Assembly (NCBI RefSeq): GCF_036206005.1
Contig: NZ_CP108143.1
Location: 4,245,501 to 4,309,500 of the forward strand
Reading direction: 5' to 3'
DNA: 64,000 nt
Source: Streptomyces sp. NBC_00178
GTDB taxonomy: Bacteria; Actinomycetota; Actinomycetes; Streptomycetales; Streptomycetaceae
The notes below the pieces were generated by a model. The model was given only the letters and a program-made list of their open reading frames with translations. It did no database searches and was not told the DNA's origin. This document shows, piece by piece, positions 40,601 to 48,079 of the stretch (its first letter is position 1; each line of letters begins with the position of its first letter). A program made the translations under genes and the position numbers.

Positions 40601-41941
40601 ATGCTGGGCCGCGTGACTCAGACAACCGACAGCACGGCCGCCGCGGGCACCCCGCACGGGCTTCCCCGCCGACGGCGTGTCCACCGGGCGTGGATCGTCG
40701 CGGCCGTCACCTTCGTGACGATCATCGGCGGCGCGGCCTTCAACTCCCTCCCCGGGCTGCTCATCGACCCCCTCCACACGGAGTTCGGCTGGTCGCGGGG
40801 CGAGATCGGTCTCGCGGTGTCGATCGACATGGCGCTGTACGGACTGACCGCACCGTTCGCCGCCGCCCTCATGGACCGGTTCGGCATCCGCAAGGTCGTC
40901 GTCGTCGCGCTGAGCGCCGTCGCGGCCGGGGCGCTGGCGAGCGTCTGGATGACGGCCGCCTGGCAGCTGATGCTCTACTGGGGCCTGCTCGTCGGCCTGG
41001 GCACGGGATCGATGGCGCTCGCCTTCTCGGCGACCGTCACCAACCGCTGGTTCGTCGCCCGCCGGGGGCTGGTCACGGGCATCCTGACCGCCGCCGGGGC
41101 GTCCGGCCAACTGGTCTTCCTGCCGCTGTGCGCCTGGATCGTGGAGGAGCACGGCTGGCGTCCCGCCTCGGTGACCGTGGCCCTCGCCGCGGTCGTCGTC
41201 GTGCCGTTCGTCTGGTTCCTGATGCGCGACCACCCCGCCGACGTCGGACTCGCCCCGTACGGCGGCCCGTTCGTGGAGAAGCCGGCTCCCGCGACGGGTG
41301 CCGCCCGGCGTACCGTGCGCGTCCTCCTGGACGCGGCCCGCACGGGCCCCTTCTGGCTGCTCGCCGGGTCGTTCGCGATCTGCGGCGCCTCCACGAACGG
41401 CCTGATCCGCACCCACTTCGTGCCCTCGGCCCACGACCACGGCATGGCGATCACCGCGGCGGCCTCACTGCTGGCCGTCATCGGGATCTTCGACATCATC
41501 GGCACGGTCTTCAGCGGCTGGCTCACGGACCGCTTCGACGCCCGCCGACTGCTCGCGGTCTACTACGCGCTGCGCGGTGTCTCGCTGCTGTTCCTGCCGA
41601 TGCTGATGGCACCGGCGGTGCACCCGCCGATGGTCTTCTTCATCGTCTTCTACGGTCTGGACTGGGTCGCCACGGTCCCGCCGACGCTGGCCCTGTGCCG
41701 CGAGCAGTACGGCGAGGACAGCGCGATCGTCTTCGGCTGGGTCCTGGCCTCCCACCAGGTGGGTGCGGCCCTGGTGGCCTTCCTCGGAGGCGTGGCACGC
41801 GATGTGACGGGTTCGTACGACATGGTCTGGTACGCCTCGGGCGCGCTGTGCGCGACGGCCGCGCTGATGGCCCTGATGGTCCGGCGGCGGAGTGAACCCG
41901 CGGACGCCCTCCGATCCGCGCCCGCCCGGCCAGCGGCCTGA
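40601..41941 (+). CDS. MFS transporter
   Basis: 446 residues from ATG 40601 (GTG 40613 is an equally plausible start; GGGA precedes the ATG). Twelve transmembrane segments in two halves, with MFS loop motifs ALMDRFGIRK (loop 2-3) and WLTDRFDARR (loop 8-9). FGWSRGEIGLAVSIDMALYGL is typical of the OFA/monocarboxylate-like branch. Substrate unknown. It follows DUF2809 in the same direction and converges on the flavin monooxygenase gene. Confidence 0.85.
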   Translation: MLGRVTQTTDSTAAAGTPHGLPRRRRVHRAWIVAAVTFVTIIGGAAFNSLPGLLIDPLHTEFGWSRGEIGLAVSIDMALYGLTAPFAAALMDRFGIRKVVVVALSAVAAGALASVWMTAAWQLMLYWGLLVGLGTGSMALAFSATVTNRWFVARRGLVTGILTAAGASGQLVFLPLCAWIVEEHGWRPASVTVALAAVVVVPFVWFLMRDHPADVGLAPYGGPFVEKPAPATGAARRTVRVLLDAARTGPFWLLAGSFAICGASTNGLIRTHFVPSAHDHGMAITAAASLLAVIGIFDIIGTVFSGWLTDRFDARRLLAVYYALRGVSLLFLPMLMAPAVHPPMVFFIVFYGLDWVATVPPTLALCREQYGEDSAIVFGWVLASHQVGAALVAFLGGVARDVTGSYDMVWYASGALCATAALMALMVRRRSEPADALRSAPARPAA

Positions 41942-42044
41942 CGCGCACGGTCGGGGCGGCTCGACATCCACGTCCAGCCCGGTGGCGGTCGCGGGCCGGG
42001 CCCCGGATCCGTACGGCCGGGGTCCGGCCCGTGCACGGGCGGGA

Positions 42045-43229
42045 TCAGCGCTTCGCCAGGCGCGCGGCTATCTTCCGCGCGTCCCGGGCTATTTCGCGCA
42101 GCATGCCGCTGATCGGGTTGGTGAACCCGGTGAAGTAGAGGCCCGGCGCGCCCTCCGGGGTGCGGGCGCCGTGGACGACCGGGCGTCCCCGGGCGTCCAG
42201 CACGCCCAGGTGCCCGACCATGCCCTCCAGGGCGCGGTCGTAGCCGGTGGCCGCGATCACCGCGTCCGGGGTGATCCGGCTGCCGTCCGCCAGCACCACA
42301 CCGTCCCCGTCGAACGACGCGACGGCCGCGACGGGCACCACCCTGCCGCGCTTCACCGCGTCGATCAGGCCGACGTCCTGGACCGGGATCGCCCCCTCCT
42401 TGACCCGGGAGTACAGCCCCGTGTCCGGGCGGGGCAGCCCGTGCGCGGCCAGGTCGGGCACGGAGAGGCGGGTCATGAGGCGCCCGGCCCGGTCGACCAG
42501 CCGGACCGGCAGCCTGCGGACCAGGACGGCGGTCGCCTGCGCGGGCCAGCCGGCGGTCGAGCGGCGCACGATGTGCGGGGCGGTCCGGACCGCGATCCGC
42601 ACCCGGGCCGCGCCCCCCTCGACCAGGTCGACGGCGATCTCCGCCCCGGTGTTGCCGATCCCGACGACGAGGACGTCCTTGCCGGCGTACGGCGCGGGGT
42701 CGCGGTACCGCGAGGCGTGCACCAGCTCGCCGGTGAAGTCCTCGCGGCCGGGCCAGGCGGGCACGCGCGGGGTGTGGTTGAAGCCGGTGGCCACGACGAC
42801 CGCGCGACCGGTCAGCACGCGTCCGCCGGTCGCGCTCAGCTGCCACCCGCTGCCGTCCGCGGTCCGGTCGATCCGTGAGACCTCGACGCCGGTCACGACC
42901 TCCAGCTCGTGGTGCGTGGCGTACTTCTCCAGGTAGCGCACCATGTCGTCGCGCGACACCCAGCGGCCGAAGCGCCGGGGCATCGCCAGTCCGGGAAGGG
43001 CGGACCAGCGGCGGATCGTGTGCAGGTGCAGCCGGTCGTAGTGGCTGCGCCAGGAGGCGCCGACGTGGGCCGACTTCTCCAGGACCACCGTCCGTACGCC
43101 CTGCGCCCGCAGGGTCGCGGCCGCGGCGAGGCCGCCGGGGCCGCCGCCGATCACGTAGACCGGCCGGCCGTCGGCGCGGTCCTGGGGGGCGGGCTGGGCG
43201 TCGCGGGGGGTGGATGTGCTGTCTGGCAT
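42045..43229 (-). CDS. flavin-dependent monooxygenase (FMO/Baeyer-Villiger type)
   Basis: 394 residues from ATG 43229. FAD-binding GGGPGGLAAAATLRAQG near residue 26, a second Rossmann motif VVGIGNTGAEIAVDL for NADPH, and the C-terminal VIAATGYDRALEGM are present. The FMO fingerprint region appears as ELVHASRYRDPAPYAGK. It would oxygenate a nucleophilic or ketone substrate; which one is unknown. A TACGCT hexamer ends seven bases before the ATG, so the message may be leaderless. Confidence 0.85.
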   Translation of the reverse strand: MPDSTSTPRDAQPAPQDRADGRPVYVIGGGPGGLAAAATLRAQGVRTVVLEKSAHVGASWRSHYDRLHLHTIRRWSALPGLAMPRRFGRWVSRDDMVRYLEKYATHHELEVVTGVEVSRIDRTADGSGWQLSATGGRVLTGRAVVVATGFNHTPRVPAWPGREDFTGELVHASRYRDPAPYAGKDVLVVGIGNTGAEIAVDLVEGGAARVRIAVRTAPHIVRRSTAGWPAQATAVLVRRLPVRLVDRAGRLMTRLSVPDLAAHGLPRPDTGLYSRVKEGAIPVQDVGLIDAVKRGRVVPVAAVASFDGDGVVLADGSRITPDAVIAATGYDRALEGMVGHLGVLDARGRPVVHGARTPEGAPGLYFTGFTNPISGMLREIARDARKIAARLAKR

Positions 43230-43333
43230 GGTTCGGAGCGTAATCGGACATGAACATGATGGGTTCCGGGGACGGGCCGGAATCGGTTGCGAAATGATCA
43301 CGGGCGGGCGATTCGGCGCGTATCGGCGCCTGT

Positions 43334-43918
43334 TCACAGCCCCGGGGCGCCCCAGACCGGGAACCAGCGCGCGAGATCGGCCTCCATCCGGAGGTCCTCC
43401 CCGAGCACGGCCCGTATCTCCAGCTCGAGTTGGCTGTCGCGCTTCTCGCCGCCGCCCTGCGCCGGGGCGAACGGGTAGAATGCGCCCCGCTTGTACAGAT
43501 AGACGAGTGCGAGCGAGCGCCCCCGCGGATCACGGAATCCGACCAGGGAGCAGAGCAGCTGTGGTCCGAAACCGGCGTCCTGGAGCAGGGTGTTGACCGC
43601 GTGCAGGTCGTTCACCAGGCCCGCCGTGTCGTCGGGTGCCCGGCGGGCCAGGAGCCAGGTGTACCCGTAGCCGTCCCGGCTGAACTCCACCGGGGCGCCC
43701 GATCGCCCGGCATCCGCGTCCAGCAGGTCCAGGACGTCCTGCCGCACGCGGGCGAACGCGCCGCCCTCCACCCCGGCGAAACACACCGAACCGAGTCCGG
43801 TGGGCGTGAAACCCGTCCCGGCCTGGAGGGTCAGCGCCGCGGAGGGGACGGCGAAGAGCTGGTCGAGATCGGGGCGTACGGGCTTGCTGCGCCCCAGGAT
43901 GCTGTCGAGCAGGCCCAT
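43334..43918 (-). CDS. pspAB: PspA-associated protein PspAB
   Basis: 194 residues, matching the actinobacterial PspAB family: MGLLDSILGRSKPVRPD start, LFAVPSAALTLQAGTGFTP, and YLYKRGAFYPFAPAQGG. It is linked to the phage-shock protein envelope-stress system. It lies 9 bases downstream of htpX, with which it should be co-transcribed. The pairing with a membrane protease supports a role in membrane quality control. No pspA gene is in the window. Confidence 0.85.
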   Translation of the reverse strand: MGLLDSILGRSKPVRPDLDQLFAVPSAALTLQAGTGFTPTGLGSVCFAGVEGGAFARVRQDVLDLLDADAGRSGAPVEFSRDGYGYTWLLARRAPDDTAGLVNDLHAVNTLLQDAGFGPQLLCSLVGFRDPRGRSLALVYLYKRGAFYPFAPAQGGGEKRDSQLELEIRAVLGEDLRMEADLARWFPVWGAPGL

Positions 43919-43927
43919 GGGGACTCC

Positions 43928-44839
43928 TCACGGCCGGGACAGGCCGGCGGAGATGCGTGCCAGCTGGTCCAGGCGCTGTTCGAGGGTCGGGTGGGAGGAG
44001 AGCAGCCTGCTCAGGCTCTCCTTGGCGGCGAACGCGGGCACGAAGTAGAAGGCGTTGTACGGCTCGGCCTTCCGCAGGTCCTCCGTGGGGATCCGGGCCA
44101 TCTGCCCGCTCACCTTCGTCAGGGCGGAGGCGAGGGCCGAGGGGCGGCCGGTGAGCAGGGCGGCCGTGCGGTCGGCGGACAGCTCGCGGTAGCGCGACAG
44201 CAGCCGGGTCAGCAGGAAGCTGAGGGCGTAGACGACCGCGCTGATCAGTGGGATGAGCATGATGATGATGCCCGCCGGATCGTTTCCCCGGCTGCTGCGG
44301 GCCAGTCCGCCCCACAGGGCGACCCGCGTGACGATGCCGGCGAGGACCCCGAGGAACGAGGCGATGGTCATCACCGCGACGTCGCGGTGCGCCACGTGCG
44401 ACATCTCATGGGCCAGGACCCCTTCGAGTTCCTCGGGCTCCAGTCTGCGCAGGAGTCCGGTGGTGGCGCAGATGAGGGCCGATCTCTCGCTGCGGCCGGT
44501 CGCGAAGGCGTTCGGGACGTCGCTGCGCGCGATGGCGACCCGGGGTTTCGGCATGTCGGCCAGGGCGCAGATCCGGTCGATCGCACCGTGCAGTTCCGGC
44601 GCCTCCTGCGGGGTGACCTCCCGGGCGCCCATCCCGTAGGCCGCGATGCGGTCGCTGAACCAGAACTGGGCGACGAAGAGGCAGCCCGCGACGATCAGGA
44701 CGACCGGCCAGGCGCCCCGCAGGACGGCGAGGAGCACGCCCACCAGGACGACGTACAGCAGCCCGATGAAGAACATCGTGCTCACCATGCGGGTGGTCAG
44801 CCCCCGGTCGGGGGCGTAGCGGGAACGGGATCGTGCCAT
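43928..44839 (-). CDS. htpX: membrane zinc metalloprotease HtpX
   Basis: 303 residues from ATG 44839 with GGAGG upstream (a second frame start at 44872 is less likely). Four hydrophobic segments and the HExxH site in VLAHEMSHVAHRD are present, plus the third ligand Glu in RELSADRTAALL. It degrades misfolded membrane proteins at the cytoplasmic face. The operon with pspAB is the usual actinobacterial arrangement. Confidence 0.92.
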   Translation of the reverse strand: MARSRSRYAPDRGLTTRMVSTMFFIGLLYVVLVGVLLAVLRGAWPVVLIVAGCLFVAQFWFSDRIAAYGMGAREVTPQEAPELHGAIDRICALADMPKPRVAIARSDVPNAFATGRSERSALICATTGLLRRLEPEELEGVLAHEMSHVAHRDVAVMTIASFLGVLAGIVTRVALWGGLARSSRGNDPAGIIIMLIPLISAVVYALSFLLTRLLSRYRELSADRTAALLTGRPSALASALTKVSGQMARIPTEDLRKAEPYNAFYFVPAFAAKESLSRLLSSHPTLEQRLDQLARISAGLSRP

Positions 44840-45142
44840 GGGTGCCTCCGGCGGCTCACCTGCCGCCTGCATCCCATAGTGCTCCTTTCCTGGCCTAATC
44901 GGACGGCTTCCGGCCTTCCGGCCCTCTCGGGCCCCGACCCGCGCGGGGACCCGCTCCGCGCGGCGCCGGGCCGCCGGGCCCGTCCGTGCCGGTCAGGTCC
45001 GGGGCGGCCGGCGGGCGGGCCCGTCCGCCGTGCTCACACGGGCCCGTCCGCCCCTGCTCACGGCCGGAGCAGCTCGCGGGCCCGTCCGCACCGCCTCACG
45101 GCCCGGGGCGGTTCGCGAGTCCGCCCGCCCGTCCCCGCCGCC
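44840..45142. other. 303-base G/C-rich spacer with decayed copies of the oxidase gene's 3' end
   Basis: No gene is visible. The part from about 45029 to 45125 consists of imperfect direct repeats of the last ~30 bases of the PNPOx-family gene that ends at 45143. The rest is G/C-rich without recognisable signals except the htpX ribosome binding site. Confidence 0.4.
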
Positions 45143-45172
45143 TCACGGCCAGAGCAGCTCGCGGGTCCAGTC
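45057..45172 (-). repeat. three imperfect direct repeats including the 3' end of the oxidase gene
   Basis: Copies at 45057-45087, 45095-45125 and 45142-45172 share CTCACGGCC...GCTCGCGGG...CC. The last is inside the gene (its stop and final codons for TRELLWP). The first matches it at nearly all of the shared positions; the middle one is more diverged. Confidence 0.65.
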
Positions 45173-45808
45173 CCCGCCCTCCCGGCGGTAGCGCAGCCGC
45201 ACGTGCCGCCGTCGCGCGTCCCCCTGGAAGAACTCCACCTCCCGCGGCTCGACGACGTACAGCGTCCAGGTGGCCGCCTCGGTGTCCGGCGCCGCCCGCG
45301 CGCGCTCCCAGGCGGCCTCGGAGGCCCGCACGAGGTCGTCGTGGGAGGGCAGCACCTCGCTCTGCGCGCCGGTCAGTGCCGAGGCGAGCGCACCGGCCGA
45401 CCGGGCCCGCAGGTCCGCCGTGCTCTCCTCCCTGCCCGCGGCGGCGACGGTGCCGCGTACCCGCACCTGGCGGCCCTGGGCGGGCCAGTAGAAGCCCAGG
45501 GCCGCGTGGGGCCGGGCCGCGAGCTGGCGACCCTTCGCGCTGGTGGAGTGCGTGCCGAAGTGCCAGCCGCGGCCGTCCGCGTCGTGCAGCATCAGGGTCC
45601 GCACGTCGGGCCTGCCCGCCGCGTCCGCCGTGGCCAGGGTCATGGTGTGCGGCTCGGTCTGCCCGGCGGCCACCGCCTCGGCGAACCAGGCGTGGAAGAG
45701 GGGGAGGGGCTCAGGCGGTGCGGTGGACGGGTCGAACCGGGGGAGGCGTACGTCCCAGACGCGCTGGGCGCGGAGCAGTTCGCGGAAGGTCTGCTGTGCA
45801 TCGCTCAT
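45143..45808 (-). CDS. pyridoxamine 5'-phosphate oxidase-family flavin oxidase
   Basis: 221 residues from ATG 45808. The PNPOx split-barrel is clear: TMTLATADAAGRPDVRTLML, GRGWHFGTHSTSAKGRQLA, FYWPAQGRQVRVRG, and the C-terminal VEFFQGDARRRHVRLRY. The last motif matches PdxH-like and PhzG-like enzymes. The canonical pdxH is at 19672, so this is a paralogue that may act on another substrate. Its 3' end is duplicated downstream (45057-45172). Confidence 0.82.
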   Translation of the reverse strand: MSDAQQTFRELLRAQRVWDVRLPRFDPSTAPPEPLPLFHAWFAEAVAAGQTEPHTMTLATADAAGRPDVRTLMLHDADGRGWHFGTHSTSAKGRQLAARPHAALGFYWPAQGRQVRVRGTVAAAGREESTADLRARSAGALASALTGAQSEVLPSHDDLVRASEAAWERARAAPDTEAATWTLYVVEPREVEFFQGDARRRHVRLRYRREGGDWTRELLWP

Positions 45809-45844
45809 GGGCCCATTCCACCGTCCCGGGGGCCGGCGCGGAAA

Positions 45845-45882
45845 CGCCGAAGGCGGACCACGCGGGTGGTCCGCCTTCGGCG
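45845..45882. terminator. 17-bp stem terminator between tetR and oxidase genes
   Basis: CGCCGAAGGCGGACCAC-GCGG-GTGGTCCGCCTTCGGCG, a perfect stem downstream of the tetR at 45951. Confidence 0.75.
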
Positions 45883-45950
45883 CGACAGGACTGGGCGAGC
45901 CGCGAGGAGGTGCGGTTCCCGGTGTGAGGTGGGGGAGTCCTGGCCGGCGC

Positions 45951-46598
45951 CTACCTGGCCGGCTTCTTGCCGGTGATGCCGAGGTGTACCAACAGGGCGA
46001 GGTTGGAGCGGAGTTCCGCCTGCTTCACGCCCCAGGTGGTGAAGCCCTTCTGGTGCGAGGCGGCCCCCACGAGCATGACGACCAGCGAGCCCGCGACCGC
46101 CGCGGGGCTGACGTCCTTGTCCACCCTGCCCTTGCTCTGCAGTTCCTTGACCGCGTCGGACAGGGAGCCGGTGACGGAGTTGAGGACCTTCATGCGGATC
46201 TTGTAGAACCGCTTGTCCCCCTCGGCCGCGCCGAGGTCGACGACCCGCAGGATCGCGTCGTGGCGGCGCCAGAAGTCGAGGAATCCGTCGACGAGTTCTT
46301 CGGAGGTCTGCCAGCCGGCCTTGCCGACCCAGGAGCGCCCGCCGACCAGTTCGGTCAGCTCGGCGGCCTCCTTGGCCATTTCCTCGGCGAGTTCGAGAAC
46401 GGCGCCCTCGACATCGGGGAAATACTGGTAGAAAGTCGCGGGTGAAGTCCCCGCCTTCCGGGCCACGTCGATGACTTTGACGTCCCGGTACGGCGAGGAG
46501 CTGAGCATCTCGCTGAGGCAGTCGAGCAGCTTCTGCCGCGTCTCCTGACCTCGCCGACCAGCCACGCGGCCGTCGACGGTGCGCACTTGTCCTGTCAT
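45951..46598 (-). CDS. TetR-family regulator upstream of kbpA-afsK
   Basis: 215 residues from ATG 46598. N-terminal HTH (ETRQKLLDCLSEMLSSSPYR, VIDVARKAGTSPATFYQYF), then a helical ligand-binding domain (VDGFLDFWRRHDAILRVVD). From memory a TetR gene occupies the same place next to kbpA-afsK in S. coelicolor. Ligand and target unknown; divergent from kbpA across 428 bases that contain DnaA-box-like sites. Confidence 0.87.
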   Translation of the reverse strand: MTGQVRTVDGRVAGRRGQETRQKLLDCLSEMLSSSPYRDVKVIDVARKAGTSPATFYQYFPDVEGAVLELAEEMAKEAAELTELVGGRSWVGKAGWQTSEELVDGFLDFWRRHDAILRVVDLGAAEGDKRFYKIRMKVLNSVTGSLSDAVKELQSKGRVDKDVSPAAVAGSLVVMLVGAASHQKGFTTWGVKQAELRSNLALLVHLGITGKKPAR

Positions 46599-47026
46599 GC
46601 CGTCAGCTTACCGAGGGGTGATCCGAGCGCGATCTGACCGACTGCAAATGGGGAACGGGCCAGTGCGCACGGGGTGAACGGTGCAATTCCCCGATGCGCC
46701 GGAGCGCCTTTCGCGCCGGTGCGACTGGTAATTGAATTGCGCTCTATTCGCGCCGGAGGAGCGTCCCGGTGCGATGTTGTTATCAACAGGCTGTGGATAA
46801 CTTCGGTGGACAACGCGCGTCCACTCGCCGGGGAGAAGCTTCACGAGTCGGGCAAAGGTTCCATTCGGGCTGCTCGGAGCGCGCCGCGCGGCACTCGACG
46901 CTACGTTGAGTGTGACGGGGATCACCGCTGCCCTCGTGGCGGTGCGCCGGGCACCGGGGCCGTCCCCACCCCGACCGGGACCCCTGCGGCTCCTCTGCGA
47001 CATCCTGCGACGGAAGGATCCGGGCC
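46599..47026. promoter_or_regulatory. 428-base divergent regulatory region of tetR and kbpA
   Basis: Relatively A/T-rich for this genome between about 46640 and 46815. No gene is visible. It holds the DnaA-box-like cluster (46780-46813). The kbpA ribosome binding site GGAAGG is near 47012. Confidence 0.5.
46780..46813. promoter_or_regulatory. cluster of three DnaA-box-like 9-mers
   Basis: TTATCAACA (46780-46788), TGTGGATAA (46792-46800, exact complement of the box TTATCCACA) and GGTGGACAA (46805-46813, complement of TTGTCCACC, one mismatch to the Streptomyces box TTGTCCACA). They lie within 34 bases. It is not an origin: there is no dnaA, dnaN or larger box array. Confidence 0.45.
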
Positions 47027-47827
47027 ATGGCCGTATTCGCGTCGGTGCCGTGCTGGGTGGACGTCCAGCTCTCCGACCTCGAGGCGGGCAAGCGCTTCTA
47101 CGGCGGGCTCTTCGGCTGGACCTTCCGCGCGGGCGACGGAATGCCCTTCGCCGACGCGTACAGCGAGGGGCGGCTCGTCGCCGCCCTCGCCGCCAAGAAG
47201 GACGGCCGGATGCCGACGACCTGGGGCGTCTACTTCTCCACCGACGACATCGTCGCCACCGTCGCCGCCGTCCGGGACGCGGGCGGCCACATCATCACCG
47301 ACCCGGTGCGCGCGGGCCGGGCCGGCGTCCTGGCCCAGGCCGTGGACCCGGGCGGCGCGGTGTTCGGCCTGTGGCAGGCGGGCGACCGGGCGGGCTTCGA
47401 GCGGCAGAACGAGCCGGGCGCCTTCTGCTGGACCGAGGTGTACACCCGTCAGCCGGAGCGCGTGGACGCCTTCTACGAGGACGTCCTGGGCTTCCAGGGC
47501 ACCGACGTCGAACTCCCGGACCCCTCCGGGGGGACGGGAACGGCGGAGAGGTTCCGGATGTGGTCCCCCGCCGGGACCGAACCGGGCGACGACACCGCGA
47601 TCGGCGGGCGCGCCGTCCTCACGGACGCGTTCCCCGAGATGCTGCCCAGCTACTTCCTCAGCTACTTCGCCGTCAAGGACTGCGTCCGCACCGCCGAGAC
47701 CGCCGTGCGCCTCGGTGGCCGGATCACGGCCCCGCCCATGGACATCCCGTATGGGCGGATGGCCGTGCTGCAGGACGACCAGGGCGCCGCCTTCGCCGTG
47801 CTGCAGCCGACCGAGCTGCTGCCCTGA
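47027..47827 (+). CDS. kbpA: VOC-family protein, probable AfsK-binding protein KbpA
   Basis: 266 residues from ATG 47027, made of two VOC/glyoxalase-like halves: VPCWVDVQLSDLEAGKRFYG with GGAVFGLWQAGD, and FCWTEVYTRQPERVDAFY with GAAFAVLQPTE. Such two-domain proteins are annotated hydroxylases, but conserved metal ligands are not obvious in both halves. In S. coelicolor the gene immediately before afsK encodes KbpA, which binds AfsK and inhibits its autophosphorylation. Position (252 bases before afsK, same strand) and size agree. Confidence 0.7.
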   Translation: MAVFASVPCWVDVQLSDLEAGKRFYGGLFGWTFRAGDGMPFADAYSEGRLVAALAAKKDGRMPTTWGVYFSTDDIVATVAAVRDAGGHIITDPVRAGRAGVLAQAVDPGGAVFGLWQAGDRAGFERQNEPGAFCWTEVYTRQPERVDAFYEDVLGFQGTDVELPDPSGGTGTAERFRMWSPAGTEPGDDTAIGGRAVLTDAFPEMLPSYFLSYFAVKDCVRTAETAVRLGGRITAPPMDIPYGRMAVLQDDQGAAFAVLQPTELLP

Positions 47828-48079
47828 GCCCTGAGCTGACACGGGGTGGGGGCGGTACGGCCCTGCGGTGCGTCAGGTCCCGGGCCCCGTCACGGCCCTG
47901 TCCTGAAAGGTGCGGAGTGCCACAGGACACCCCGATCCGCCCCCGGGTTCGCAACCAGGCCCCGAGCCAGGAAGAATCAGGGTGCGCACCGCCATGTGGT
48001 GTCCAGTGGTGAGACGCTGCAAGGGGCGTGTTTTCGCGGGCTTCTGTTCCTGAGGCCCGTACGGGGAGGTGGCAGGCAA

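Noticed and set aside
46780..46813. Replication origin
   Set aside because: Only three DnaA-box-like 9-mers, without dnaA, dnaN or the large box array of a Streptomyces oriC.
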